From Legionella sp. (lineage in GTDB: Bacteria > Pseudomonadota > Gammaproteobacteria > Legionellales > Legionellaceae), in contig JARLJR010000030.1 in NCBI GenBank assembly GCA_031291095.1, positions 1 through 64,000 of the forward strand: 64,000 bases of DNA. Direction: 5' to 3'. The notes under the pieces were generated by a model. The model did not search any database. It was given only the letters and a program-made list of their open reading frames with translations, and had not been told where the DNA came from. A program made the translations under genes and the position numbers. Of this stretch, positions 8,362 to 16,594 are shown one piece after another. Position 1 is the stretch's first letter. The number at the start of each line of letters is the position of its first letter.

Positions 8362-9660
8362 ATGCCTGAAACTATTATTGCTATAGAAAGCTTACGTAAG
8401 TCCTTCAAAAAAGCTTCCGAGCAAAATTTACTGGTGCTTGAAGATGTTAATTTTAAATTACAAGAAGGCGAAATCGTTGCATTATTAGGTAAGTCGGGTT
8501 CGGGTAAATCAACCTTACTGCGAATCATTGCCGGTCTTATTCCTCCTTCAAGTGGCACGGTAACCTACCGCGGAATGCCGGTTACCAGCCCGGTTGCTGG
8601 GATTGCGATGGTATTTCAATCCTTTGCTTTAATGCCGTGGCTTACTGTTTTGGAAAATGTGGAATTAGGCCTTGAAGCGCAAGGGGTAGGCCGTGAAGAA
8701 CGTCGTCACCGTGCAATTGAGGCGATTGATATTATTGGTCTTGATGGTTTTGAATCAGCGTTCCCTAAAGAACTTTCAGGGGGAATGCGGCAGCGGGTTG
8801 GTTTTGCCCGAGCCTTAGTTATTAATCCAGATGTTTTATTAATGGATGAACCGTTTTCGGCCTTGGATGTTTTGACTGCTGAAAACTTAAAATCAGACTT
8901 GCTGGAGTTATGGAAAGAAAAGAAAACCAATACCAATGGGATTTTATTAGTAACCCACAATATTGATGAAGCAGCCACTCTTGCAGATCGTATCGTCATT
9001 TTTGGTAATGATCCTGGCTATATTCGTGCGGAGTTACCGGTAACTTTACCACAACCACGCGATCCGGAATCGCCAGAATTTCGCGCCTTGGTTGATAAAA
9101 TTTATACCTTAATGACGACGGGTCCTAAAGAAAAAGCCCAGCGTGCTCAGCGTGAGCGTCAAATTGGCTTAGGCTATCGCCTGCCCGATGTGGAACCTTC
9201 TGAATTAACCGGCTTGATTGAGACGATGACATCGTTTGAAGAACGCATCGATTTGCCAGAGTTAGCGGATGAATTGATGATGAATATTGATGATTTGTTC
9301 CCAATTCTAGAGACCTTAGAAATTTTAGGTTTTGCAAAAGTTTCGGCAGGGGATATTCAGTTAAGTGATTTAGGTAAGCAGTTCTCTGAAGCTGACTTAC
9401 AAGAGCGTAAGCAATTATTCGCTCAACGTTTATTAGAAAAAGTACCACTTGCCCGCTACATAAGTCGCATTTTAGATGAGAAGGTGGGGCATCGCGTTTC
9501 TGAAGAGCGGTTCTTAAGTAAGCTCGAAGATTACTTAAGTGAAAAAGAAGCAGAGCGTGTTTTACGCACCATGATTGATTGGGGGCGCTACGCCGAGCTT
9601 TTTGCCTATGATTTTAATACGGGAATATTAAGTTTAGAAAACCCCGGGGATGGAGTATAG
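8362..9660 (+). CDS. ABC transporter ATP-binding protein with C-terminal AAA-associated domain
   Basis: A 432-residue protein. The N-terminal 240 residues are a nucleotide-binding domain of the nitrate/sulfonate/taurine class: Walker A LLGKSGSGKSTLLR, Q-loop VFQSFALMPW, signature LSGGMRQRVGFARAL, Walker B VLLMDEPFSALD and switch VTHN. The last about 150 residues (LPELADELMMNIDDLFPILE onwards) match the AAA-associated C-terminal winged-helix-like domain found on a subset of these ATPases, probably regulatory. It is co-transcribed with the upstream permease. Confidence 0.92.
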   Translation: MPETIIAIESLRKSFKKASEQNLLVLEDVNFKLQEGEIVALLGKSGSGKSTLLRIIAGLIPPSSGTVTYRGMPVTSPVAGIAMVFQSFALMPWLTVLENVELGLEAQGVGREERRHRAIEAIDIIGLDGFESAFPKELSGGMRQRVGFARALVINPDVLLMDEPFSALDVLTAENLKSDLLELWKEKKTNTNGILLVTHNIDEAATLADRIVIFGNDPGYIRAELPVTLPQPRDPESPEFRALVDKIYTLMTTGPKEKAQRAQRERQIGLGYRLPDVEPSELTGLIETMTSFEERIDLPELADELMMNIDDLFPILETLEILGFAKVSAGDIQLSDLGKQFSEADLQERKQLFAQRLLEKVPLARYISRILDEKVGHRVSEERFLSKLEDYLSEKEAERVLRTMIDWGRYAELFAYDFNTGILSLENPGDGV

Positions 9661-9684
9661 AATTGGACCATTAAATTGTCCTGG

Positions 9685-9733
9685 TTGCTTGCAAGGGGCT
9701 CTTGATCACATCTCATCAAGAGACAGCAAGCAA
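9685..9733. terminator. Nested bidirectional hairpin between convergent genes
   Basis: There are two nested perfect stems: outer TTGCTTGC (9685-9692) with GCAAGCAA (9726-9733), and inner CTCTTGAT (9699-9706) with ATCAAGAG (9715-9722). The left arm is the CCTGGTTGCTTGCAAGG repeat core. It lies in the 87-bp gap where the ABC operon and the ATP-grasp gene converge, so it probably ends both transcripts. Confidence 0.6.
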
Positions 9734-9747
9734 ATATCCTTCTACTA

Positions 9748-10791
9748 CTACTTCCCCAACTTTTCAAATAAGCGGTATTGAATCGTATCCACCGCTTGCT
9801 GTCTGGCAATAGGTTCTACAAAACTGGCAATAAGTGCCTGCCAAAAATCGTAATATAAATTGAGTTGCAAGGGATGCTCGTCGCTGATTGGAAAACAAGG
9901 AGCATGATTCGCTTCTAATAGCCAGACACGCCCATCGTTATCCACGATAAAGTCAAAACCGAAAAGTGCCAGTAACCGCTGTTTTTCTGTAATAAACGCT
10001 TGAGGATGTAATTTTTGCAAAGCGCTTACTGTAGCAGAGGCTATTGCCTTGATTTCAGGATAAAAGGATTTAAATAAATCATATTGCTGTGTGCGTACTT
10101 GTACCACATTAAATTCTTCATCACTTAAGTGTTCATTAGTTAAATGAGGCCGCAAATCGGCTAAATCATCGATTTGATAAGGCCGTAGCCCCACATTAAA
10201 ATAACCTCGGGGATAAATATAGGCTCCTGCATAATTAGTAAGTACCACAAATATACGAATACTGAATTTATGCCCTTTTTCTGGCCCTTGAAGCAAGTAT
10301 GGGTGGAGCAAATAGTGTTGTAGTACATGTTCGCCCCCTAAACGATCACTACTCATATAATGGCGTTCTAACTGACTTAAGCTTTGAAAAAGTTTAATAT
10401 GTTGACCGTTATTCAATAAGGCGGGTTTTAATATCCATGCCAAAGAATCTATTTGATCTACGTATTGATTGCCTTGCCAATAGTACTCATCGGCTATTTG
10501 ATTCAATATTAAAGGCCAGTTGTGGTCATTAATACAATAAGTATCCGGCATAATCTGGGGACTAAAGGGAGCAACCAACTGCGCCAATAAATTTTTAAAT
10601 TCCAGGCATTGCGCTGCACTCAAATCAAATTGGAAATTTTTTTCACTGAAATGAGCCCGCCAGTTCAAGCGAAGGCTCTTCCACCCCTGTGCTTGCAAAT
10701 AATGGCATAAGTTATAATAGGTAGGTGATTGAGATTGGCGCAAATAAAACCGTAAGTGGTCTTTTATTTCCAAAGAATTATTAGCTTTCAT
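9748..10791 (-). CDS. Tubulin-tyrosine-ligase-like ATP-grasp protein
   Basis: A 347-residue protein whose middle and C-terminus show the TTL-like ATP-grasp pattern: WILKPALLNNGQHIKLF (ATP-lysine region), FSIRIFVVLTNYAGAYIYPRGYFNVG, and the metal/ATP site FGFDFIVDNDGRVWLLEANHAPCFP with D...E.N. TTL family enzymes ligate an amino acid to a protein carboxyl terminus using ATP. They are best known in eukaryotes but have bacterial members of unknown target. It is a monocistronic minus-strand gene with no signal peptide, so cytoplasmic or possibly translocated. The substrate cannot be told from sequence. Confidence 0.75.
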   Translation of the reverse strand: MKANNSLEIKDHLRFYLRQSQSPTYYNLCHYLQAQGWKSLRLNWRAHFSEKNFQFDLSAAQCLEFKNLLAQLVAPFSPQIMPDTYCINDHNWPLILNQIADEYYWQGNQYVDQIDSLAWILKPALLNNGQHIKLFQSLSQLERHYMSSDRLGGEHVLQHYLLHPYLLQGPEKGHKFSIRIFVVLTNYAGAYIYPRGYFNVGLRPYQIDDLADLRPHLTNEHLSDEEFNVVQVRTQQYDLFKSFYPEIKAIASATVSALQKLHPQAFITEKQRLLALFGFDFIVDNDGRVWLLEANHAPCFPISDEHPLQLNLYYDFWQALIASFVEPIARQQAVDTIQYRLFEKLGK

Positions 10792-11039
10792 CCTTGCCTC
10801 TTGAAATGATTATAATAAATTGCCCAAATTACCAATGGCCTTAATTTAAGGTTTGAGCTACAAAAGGCTTCAGATAATCCCCACCAGTTCCGAACACAGC
10901 ATATCCCTATTTTGATCTGATGTTAATAATGCAGTACTCTTAGGGCCTGCACTAAATGCATTAGCTGTAAAAATCATGAAAATGCGCTTGAAAAACATTT
11001 AATGAATATTTATTGAGTGTTCGATCAATAGCTATAAAG

Positions 11040-11305
11040 AATTCCTGGTTACGCTCTTGGCTTTTTCCATAGCTCGATTCATCGCGACACCAGCGCTCTT
11101 GGGCAACCAAACCCAGAGTTCTCTCTTTTTCGGCATCTAATCATAAGGGGGAATGCACCCTCTATTTTACGTTCATCACCATCACAGCGTGACGACAACG
11201 AACTGCCTGTATAGTGCGATAATGGGCTATCTATTTGAATCAAGCGCTTGGTTAATCGTTTATCTTTAAAATCACACTGCGAAAATACAAATTTTGACCA
11301 TGAGT
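11040..11305 (-). pseudogene. Remnant of a Tn5-like (IS4-group) transposase
   Basis: Two adjoining minus-strand blocks in different frames read as the N-terminal part of a Tn5-type transposase. The first (about 11305-11143) encodes SWSKFVFSQCDFKDKRLTKR, then LIQI, YTGSSLSS and KIEGAF, matching the family pattern of Trp, Phe, GD/KDxR, RL and an EGA(Y/F)R end of the DNA-binding domain. The second (11140-11039) encodes LDAEKERTLGLVAQERWCRD, matching the region around the family's T(V/L)GLLxQEWW. About 60 codons between them are missing and the frame shifts at the join. No terminal inverted repeats were found. It sits in a 640-bp gene-poor gap (10792-11430). Confidence 0.65.
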
Positions 11306-11335
11306 CGCGTTTTCAATAGTTAGTTCTAAATCTGT

Positions 11336-11380
11336 GCTCCGAGACAAAAAAGTTATTGGATCATTTTTTTGTCTCGGAGC
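11336..11380. repeat. Long perfect inverted repeat near the Tn5-like remnant
   Basis: GCTCCGAGACAAAAAA (11336-11351) and TTTTTTGTCTCGGAGC (11365-11380) form a perfect 16-bp stem with a 13-nt loop. It has the A/T-flanked shape of a bidirectional terminator but no further T-tract outside the stem. It could end read-through from the dsbA-like gene or be a residual mobile-element palindrome. Confidence 0.6.
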
Positions 11381-11399
11381 AAGATGTGTCGAAGATTCA

Positions 11400-11415
11400 G
11401 TTGCTTGCAACCAGG
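11400..11415. repeat. Copy of the CTGGTTGC palindrome
   Basis: GTTGCTTGCAACCAGG matches the core of the perfect copy at 23647-23672; the left outer arm is missing. It lies 16 bp past the stop of the dsbA-like gene. Confidence 0.5.
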
Positions 11416-11430
11416 ACTTCATTATTATTC

Positions 11431-12039
11431 TTAAGCCGATTTCTTCGCTAAATAATTCAATATTTCCATCAAACGCTCAGGGCTACCTGCTAATTGCAAA
11501 TCAGTCTTGTACTTTTGATTGACCACAAATGCGGGAACCGCACTAATTTGATAAGCGCCCATTAATGACATACCAGTTTGTACTTTCATATCAATGGTCG
11601 GTGAATTTTCAAACGCACTTTTCGCAATTTCTCGATCAACCCCCTGGGAAACAAAGAAATTAATCATAGTTTGTTTCGATTCTAAAGGTGTTCTATCTAC
11701 CTGAATGGCTTTGAATAACACGGGGTTTAATCTATCCGACAGCGCAAGCGTTTTCGCCGTGTAATATGCTTTAGCATACAGTTCCCAGCTGGGTTTAAAT
11801 ACCACGGGAACACGTTCAAACTGAACCCCTTTCCCCAAGGTGCTTACCCACTGATGTAAGGGGGCTTCTATTTTATAACACCAAGGACAACCATAACTAA
11901 AAAATTCTTGAATAATAGGCGTTTTGCTCTTTACTGCCTGAGTATTGGATACCACAACATAATCTTTGCCTTCAACAAAAGCGGCAGCAAAAGCCATTGT
12001 GGGTAAAAGTAAGAAGAAACAAAATAGTTTTTTTAACAT
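11431..12039 (-). CDS. dsbA: DsbA-family thiol:disulfide interchange protein
   Basis: A periplasmic thioredoxin-fold oxidoreductase of 202 aa. It has a signal peptide (MLKKLFCFFLLLPTMAFAAA, cleavage about residue 19), an active site CPWC at residues 51-54 in FSYGCPWCYKIEAPL, and a cis-proline loop ISAVPAFVVN. It oxidises cysteines in exported proteins, which in Legionella include Dot/Icm and surface components. It sits 11 bp downstream of cytochrome c4 on the same strand, so they are probably co-transcribed. This is an old association in gammaproteobacteria. Confidence 0.92.
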   Translation of the reverse strand: MLKKLFCFFLLLPTMAFAAAFVEGKDYVVVSNTQAVKSKTPIIQEFFSYGCPWCYKIEAPLHQWVSTLGKGVQFERVPVVFKPSWELYAKAYYTAKTLALSDRLNPVLFKAIQVDRTPLESKQTMINFFVSQGVDREIAKSAFENSPTIDMKVQTGMSLMGAYQISAVPAFVVNQKYKTDLQLAGSPERLMEILNYLAKKSA

Positions 12040-12050
12040 GTTTAAATTCC

Positions 12051-12650
12051 CTAGTGTAAACCTTCAATATAATGTGCTACAGCTTCCATATCTTCTCGAC
12101 TCATCCTGCTGCTAATGTCTTGCATAATATGATTTAAATCATTCTTGCGTTTACCGTCTTTAAATGCCAGCAATTGCAATAGCGTATAAGCAGCATGTTG
12201 ACCAGAAAGTACTGGAAAGCCAGCTTGAGCATTACCCGTACCTTTCGGACCATGACAAGCAATACAGGCAGTTATCCGTTTTGTAAAGTCGCCTCCTCGA
12301 TAAAGCTGTTCTCCGCGTTGCAGAAACTCTTTAGGAGTGCTTCCTTGAGCCAAAGGCATTTTAGCATAATATGCTGCTAAGTCATCCATATCCTGGTCAC
12401 TCATGGTTGCAACTAGGGCGCTCATGGTGGGGGCATCACGTAGCGACTTATCTTTCATATCCTTTAGTTGTTTGATGAAGTATTTGGGGTGTTGCCCGGC
12501 CAGATTGGGCCATTCGGGGTTTTGGCTGTTACCTGATTGTCCATGGCAGGCGGCACAGACCATCGCCTTATTTGTGGTTGTGGGGGTATGGTCTTGCGCA
12601 TAAACGGTTAGCGGGACGCACAGAATAACTGCTAGTGCAAATTTTTTCAT
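12051..12650 (-). CDS. Cytochrome c4, di-haem
   Basis: A periplasmic electron carrier of 199 aa with two class I cytochrome c domains: haem sites CAACH (about 32-36) and CIACH (about 129-133). The distal Met ligands are plausibly in PTMSALVATMSD and DISSRMSRED. The ORF is open 32 codons further upstream, but MKKFALAVILCVPLTVYAQD is a clean signal peptide preceded by AGAGAA, so ATG 12650 is chosen. It likely donates electrons to a terminal oxidase. It is divergent from engB, with a 109-bp shared promoter region. Confidence 0.93.
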   Translation of the reverse strand: MKKFALAVILCVPLTVYAQDHTPTTTNKAMVCAACHGQSGNSQNPEWPNLAGQHPKYFIKQLKDMKDKSLRDAPTMSALVATMSDQDMDDLAAYYAKMPLAQGSTPKEFLQRGEQLYRGGDFTKRITACIACHGPKGTGNAQAGFPVLSGQHAAYTLLQLLAFKDGKRKNDLNHIMQDISSRMSREDMEAVAHYIEGLH

Positions 12651-12759
12651 GAAATTCTCTGTATTAAGGCTACTAAAGTACTCTAATTTTGCAAAAATTA
12701 TATAAAAGCGTAAAATAATGGTACACTGCCTGGGTTTAAATCCCAATGCCGTATATTTT

Positions 12760-13362
12760 ATGTTAGAAAATCCTTATGCTAAAGCAGTATTTTTAAAAAG
12801 CGCCGCGCGAGTAACTCATTTGCCTGAAGATACTGGCTATGAGGTTGCTTTTGCTGGGCGTTCCAATGCTGGGAAATCCAGCGCGTTAAATTGTTTGACT
12901 GGTATTAAAGGCTTAGCCCGAACCAGTAAAACACCAGGACGAACTCAATTAATTAATTTATTTTCACTTGATGAAGAACGCCGTTTGGTGGATTTGCCAG
13001 GATATGGCTATGCCAAGGTCGCTTTGCAGGTAAAGATGGAATGGCAAAAGCATTTAGCACATTATCTTGATGTCAGGCAAAGTTTAAGAGGTTTGGTGCT
13101 ATTAATGGATGTGCGCCATCCCTTAAAAGATCTAGACCAAATGATGATCGACTGGGCCTTGAATCGTGAATTGCCAGTGCATATTTTATTGACTAAAGCA
13201 GATAAATTGAGCCGTAGTGAAGTCAAAAATACGGTTTTAAAAGTGCGCAAACATTATGAGCTTGCTAATCATTTAATCAGCATCCAGGCTTTTTCTTCGT
13301 TAAAAAAGGAAGGGGTGGATGAGTTGATTCTTTTGTTAAATCAGTGGCTTGATTTGCAATAA
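12760..13362 (+). CDS. engB: Ribosome biogenesis GTPase EngB/YsxC
   Basis: An essential GTPase for 50S subunit assembly, 200 aa. G1 GRSNAGKSS (about 33-41), G3 [10 protein letters not shown] and G4 LTKADK are all present. ATG 12760 ([11 protein letters not shown]) gives the normal family N-terminus; the open frame upstream would add 14 unlikely residues. Monocistronic. Confidence 0.95.
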   Translation: MLENPYAKAVFLKSAARVTHLPEDTGYEVAFAGRSNAGKSSALNCLTGIKGLARTSKTPGRTQLINLFSLDEERRLVDLPGYGYAKVALQVKMEWQKHLAHYLDVRQSLRGLVLLMDVRHPLKDLDQMMIDWALNRELPVHILLTKADKLSRSEVKNTVLKVRKHYELANHLISIQAFSSLKKEGVDELILLLNQWLDLQ

Positions 13363-13401
13363 GTACGCACATGGCAGTTGAAACCAGGTTCTAAATGAAT
13401 G

Positions 13402-13430
13402 AATGCTGGGCTGCTGCAAGGCCCAGCATT
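13402..13430. terminator. Hairpin between convergent genes
   Basis: AATGCTGGGC (13402-13411) and GCCCAGCATT (13421-13430) form a perfect 10-bp stem with a 9-nt loop. It lies in the 83-bp gap between engB and the convergent gene at 13446. There is no T-tract, so the terminator call rests on position. Confidence 0.45.
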
Positions 13431-13445
13431 GGAAGTTGCTCAACA

Positions 13446-14600
13446 TTAACCTGTTTGGATTTGGTATGCTGAGTCATTGGTAGGTTCGTCCTGCATTTTC
13501 GCCAATTCCTCTTTATATTGAGTAATTTTTTGACGAGCTTGATCCGCCATAATACTGCCGCCAATACTGCCAGCCATTTTAACGGTATCATTGACTGCTT
13601 TTAGACCCTGCGTTACCGTTGCGGCAGTAGTGCTTATTAATCCTTGTTGTAGTCCCGCGGTCACGAAGCTTCCAGCACCCATTAATGCGATACTCGTCCC
13701 TACTAATGCGGTTGTTGCCAACTCAGTAGGTGTGGGGGCTGCGCCAAAGCGGATAAGATTATAAATCATGATGCCTACGGTTTTTAATGCCAAAGGTACG
13801 CCAATTGCCATACCAATGCATGTAGCTGCTAAGGCAATAGGGCCCATTATGGGTGCTAATGGCGGGATAAGTGCAAGAGCCGTGGCAGCAACGGCAATAA
13901 GCGATGCGGCTAATGAAACTTTAGAGCCATAATATTCATAATTATTTAAGAAGGCTGAAAAATTTCGGGTTGGTTTATTGGCATAGGTGAAATTGAAATC
14001 ATTCGCCTGCAAATAAAAATCCCGTGCCTTATGTAAATTACGCAGAAATGCTTTTTTCTCTTCCATACTCAACGGCATGTCTTTGAGCTCATGCTTGATT
14101 TCCGATAAGTATTGCTTAAACTCTTTTCTTCTTGATAAAACTTCAAATCTAGAAGATGTATGTTGGATACCCTCATTTTCGGCCAATTTTTTTAACTTGT
14201 CTAAATGTGCCTCAAGTTTTTGAATATCCGCTATTGGAATAGATGCATCCGGTTTATGAAAGGGTTTTTTCAAGAAATGCAGGCATGATGATTGGGCAAA
14301 TAATATTTGTCCAAAGAGTACAATGCTATCTAAGTGTTGTTGTTTTTGTCGTTTTTGTTCGGGACTTAGAGTGCTTTTATTAATTTCATTTCGTAGTTCC
14401 TTTACATAATGTTGCTCCTTCTCACTAAATTCAACCTTGGTAGAAGGAGTGTCAATGCGTAATGCTGGGGCCATAAACTCTGGACCAAAAAGAATATCTC
14501 CATGAGCAAATTCACTCTCCGGAAATACACCCCGCAATTGCTTTCTGACTTCCTCGGCGATCGAGGTATAGTCTTCTTTATGCAAGGTCACTTTAAACAT
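13446..14600 (-). CDS. Effector-like protein with hydrophobic C-terminal third, function unknown
   Basis: A 384-residue protein with no recognised domain. Residues 1-210 are charged and alpha-helical with coiled-coil character (LEAHLDKLKKLAENEG, KEFKQYLSEIKHELKDM). From about 225 to 345 there are three strongly hydrophobic alanine-rich segments (SLAASLIAVAATALALIPPL, MGPIALAATCIGMAIGVPLA, TTALVGTSIALMGAGSFVTA), then a polar tail ending TNDSAYQIQTG. The ATG at 14600 is preferred over a TTG four codons upstream. This architecture and lineage restriction are usual for Dot/Icm effectors that insert in host membranes. From memory, L. pneumophila has an effector gene (lpg0126, CegC2) at about this position between engB and acs; this should be tested. 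Confidence 0.6.
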   Translation of the reverse strand: MFKVTLHKEDYTSIAEEVRKQLRGVFPESEFAHGDILFGPEFMAPALRIDTPSTKVEFSEKEQHYVKELRNEINKSTLSPEQKRQKQQHLDSIVLFGQILFAQSSCLHFLKKPFHKPDASIPIADIQKLEAHLDKLKKLAENEGIQHTSSRFEVLSRRKEFKQYLSEIKHELKDMPLSMEEKKAFLRNLHKARDFYLQANDFNFTYANKPTRNFSAFLNNYEYYGSKVSLAASLIAVAATALALIPPLAPIMGPIALAATCIGMAIGVPLALKTVGIMIYNLIRFGAAPTPTELATTALVGTSIALMGAGSFVTAGLQQGLISTTAATVTQGLKAVNDTVKMAGSIGGSIMADQARQKITQYKEELAKMQDEPTNDSAYQIQTG

Positions 14601-14676
14601 AATATGTCTCAAATAAAAGCATGCGGTAATTTAATAATACAGCTTTTATGAAAATAGATCCAGCATTATGTTCATC

Positions 14677-14712
14677 ATTTGCCCTGAGTACGTTGTTTCA
14701 CTCAGGGCAAAT
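14677..14712. terminator. 13-bp hairpin at the 3' end of acs
   Basis: ATTTGCCCTGAGT (14677-14689) pairs perfectly with ACTCAGGGCAAAT (14700-14712) around a 10-nt loop, 4 bp past the acs stop. No U-run follows, so it may act as a stabilising 3' end or an atypical terminator. Confidence 0.5.
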
Positions 14713-14715
14713 AGT

Positions 14716-16593
14716 TTACTTATTGATTTCTGCTATTAGGATTTCAATCGCTTGAGGGTTGGCTAAGGTTGATAAATCGCCTAATTCTTCAAGATGCCGT
14801 ACTTCTTTACAGGCAATTTTACGTAAAAATCGACGCATTATTTTACCGGAGCGCGTTTTGGGTAGTTCACTGGTGAAGTGAATGACATCTGGTTTAGCAA
14901 TGGGACTTATTTCTTTTTTGACTTGTTCAATTAAATCCATTTCTAAGACACTAGTGATGGAGATCTCTTGTTTGAGAACGACATAAGCAAAAATACCCTG
15001 GCCTTTGAGATCATGAGGAATACCAACGACGGCTGCTTCTGCAACGGAGATATGGCTGACCAATGCGCTCTCAATTTCTGCTGTACCCAAACGATGACCA
15101 GACACGTTAATGACATCGTCTACACGACCGGTGATCCAATAATCGCCATCTTCATCACGTTTGGCACCATCACCTGTAATGTAATAACCATGGTGTAGGT
15201 AGGTCTGGCAAAAACGTTGATGATCGCCTGCAATCGTTCGCGCCATAGAGGGCCAAGGGTATTTCATCGCCAAAAATCCTTCACCTGCCCCAGTGATTTC
15301 CTCATTTTGCTCATTCAACAAGACAGGAACTACTCCTGGAATTGGTTGTCTGGCTGAACCAGGCTTGATGGCGGGATCATGAGGGCGGGCGCTGATCATG
15401 ATTGAACCTGTTTCTGTTTGCCACCAGGTATCTACAATTGGGCATTTACTTTGACCTACTTGTTTATAGTACCATTCCCATGCTTCAGGATTAATGGGCT
15501 CTCCGACCGAGCCTAACAAGCGCAAAGAACTTCTATTGCTTGAATCCAGCCACTGATCGCCGGTACGCATGAGCGCACGTATGGCGGTTGGGGCCGTGTA
15601 AAATACACTGACTTGGTGCTTATCAATAATTTGCCAATTTCTAGAAGGATCGGGCCAGGTGGGTATCCCCTCATAAACCAGGCTGGTTATTCCATTACAC
15701 AATGCGCCGTAAACCACATAGCTGTGTCCAGTTATCCAACCGATATCCGCAGTACACCAGAATACCTCATCTTCTTTGCAATCAAAGATAAGTTGGTGAG
15801 TATATGCGGCTTGGACAAGATAGCCTCCTGTTGTGTGTACGACCCCTTTGGGTTGACCAGTACTGCCGGAGGTATAGAGGATAAATAAGGGATCTTCGGC
15901 ATCCATAGGTTCCGGCTCACAATGAGCATTAACCTGGTCTCTTAATTCATGCCACCAATGATCGTGATTTTTATCAAAGTGAATCGCGGCATTATTATTT
16001 TTAATAATCAGGCGTTGCAAGGACATGCCTTCGCAAGCTTCATCAACTTGTTCTTTTAGTTCAACGGGTTTGCCACCACGAGAAAAGCCGTCTACAGTGA
16101 TTAGGCATTTGCATTCTGAGGCGATTAAACGTTGTTGTAATGCGTGAGCAGAAAAACCGGCAAATATAACCGTATGTATGGCCCCAATGCGGGCGCAGGC
16201 AAGCATCGCAATGACCGCCTCAGAAATCATCGGCAAATAAATTGCGACTTTATCCCCTTTTTTTACATGGAGTTTCTTGAGTACATTACTCATACGGCAT
16301 ACTTCGGCATGCAATTGTGCAAAGCTTAGCTTTTTCTGGTGTGCGGGATCATCACCTTCCCAGATAATTGCAGTTTGATTTGCTTTATGGGGTAGGTGGC
16401 GGTCCAGGCAATTGGCACTAACATTGAGTTTTCCTCCTTCAAACCAACGAATCGTTCCCTGTTTAAAATCACCAGACAGTACGGTGTCCCAAGGACGCAT
16501 CCACTGAATCGTTTGCTTGGCAATTTCAGACCAAAACTCAGCCAAAGATTCTTCTGTACTCGTTAGTGGGTGGGATGATGGCTTTGCATGCAT
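14716..16593 (-). CDS. acs: Acetyl-CoA synthetase (AMP-forming), Acs family
   Basis: Activates acetate (or another short acyl acid such as propionate) to acyl-CoA through an acyl-adenylate. It is 625 aa. Motifs: P-loop LYTSGSTGQPKGVVHTTGGY, DTWWQTETG, the GDGAKRDEDGDYWITGR hinge, and the C-terminal acetylatable lysine in LPKTRSGKIMRR. The chosen ATG gives MHAKPSSHPLTSTEE, preceded by AGAGGTG; the ORF extension upstream lies inside mmsB. It is 1 bp from the mmsB stop, forming the mmsA-mmsB-acs unit. The context with valine degradation leaves propionyl-CoA synthetase activity possible. Confidence 0.9.
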   Translation of the reverse strand: MHAKPSSHPLTSTEESLAEFWSEIAKQTIQWMRPWDTVLSGDFKQGTIRWFEGGKLNVSANCLDRHLPHKANQTAIIWEGDDPAHQKKLSFAQLHAEVCRMSNVLKKLHVKKGDKVAIYLPMISEAVIAMLACARIGAIHTVIFAGFSAHALQQRLIASECKCLITVDGFSRGGKPVELKEQVDEACEGMSLQRLIIKNNNAAIHFDKNHDHWWHELRDQVNAHCEPEPMDAEDPLFILYTSGSTGQPKGVVHTTGGYLVQAAYTHQLIFDCKEDEVFWCTADIGWITGHSYVVYGALCNGITSLVYEGIPTWPDPSRNWQIIDKHQVSVFYTAPTAIRALMRTGDQWLDSSNRSSLRLLGSVGEPINPEAWEWYYKQVGQSKCPIVDTWWQTETGSIMISARPHDPAIKPGSARQPIPGVVPVLLNEQNEEITGAGEGFLAMKYPWPSMARTIAGDHQRFCQTYLHHGYYITGDGAKRDEDGDYWITGRVDDVINVSGHRLGTAEIESALVSHISVAEAAVVGIPHDLKGQGIFAYVVLKQEISITSVLEMDLIEQVKKEISPIAKPDVIHFTSELPKTRSGKIMRRFLRKIACKEVRHLEELGDLSTLANPQAIEILIAEINK

Positions 16594-16594
16594 G

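Noticed and set aside
11334-11522. Plus-strand 62-residue ORF over the 16-bp hairpin and the dsbA 3' end
   Set aside because: It is composed of a palindrome and antisense dsbA sequence, with no domain.
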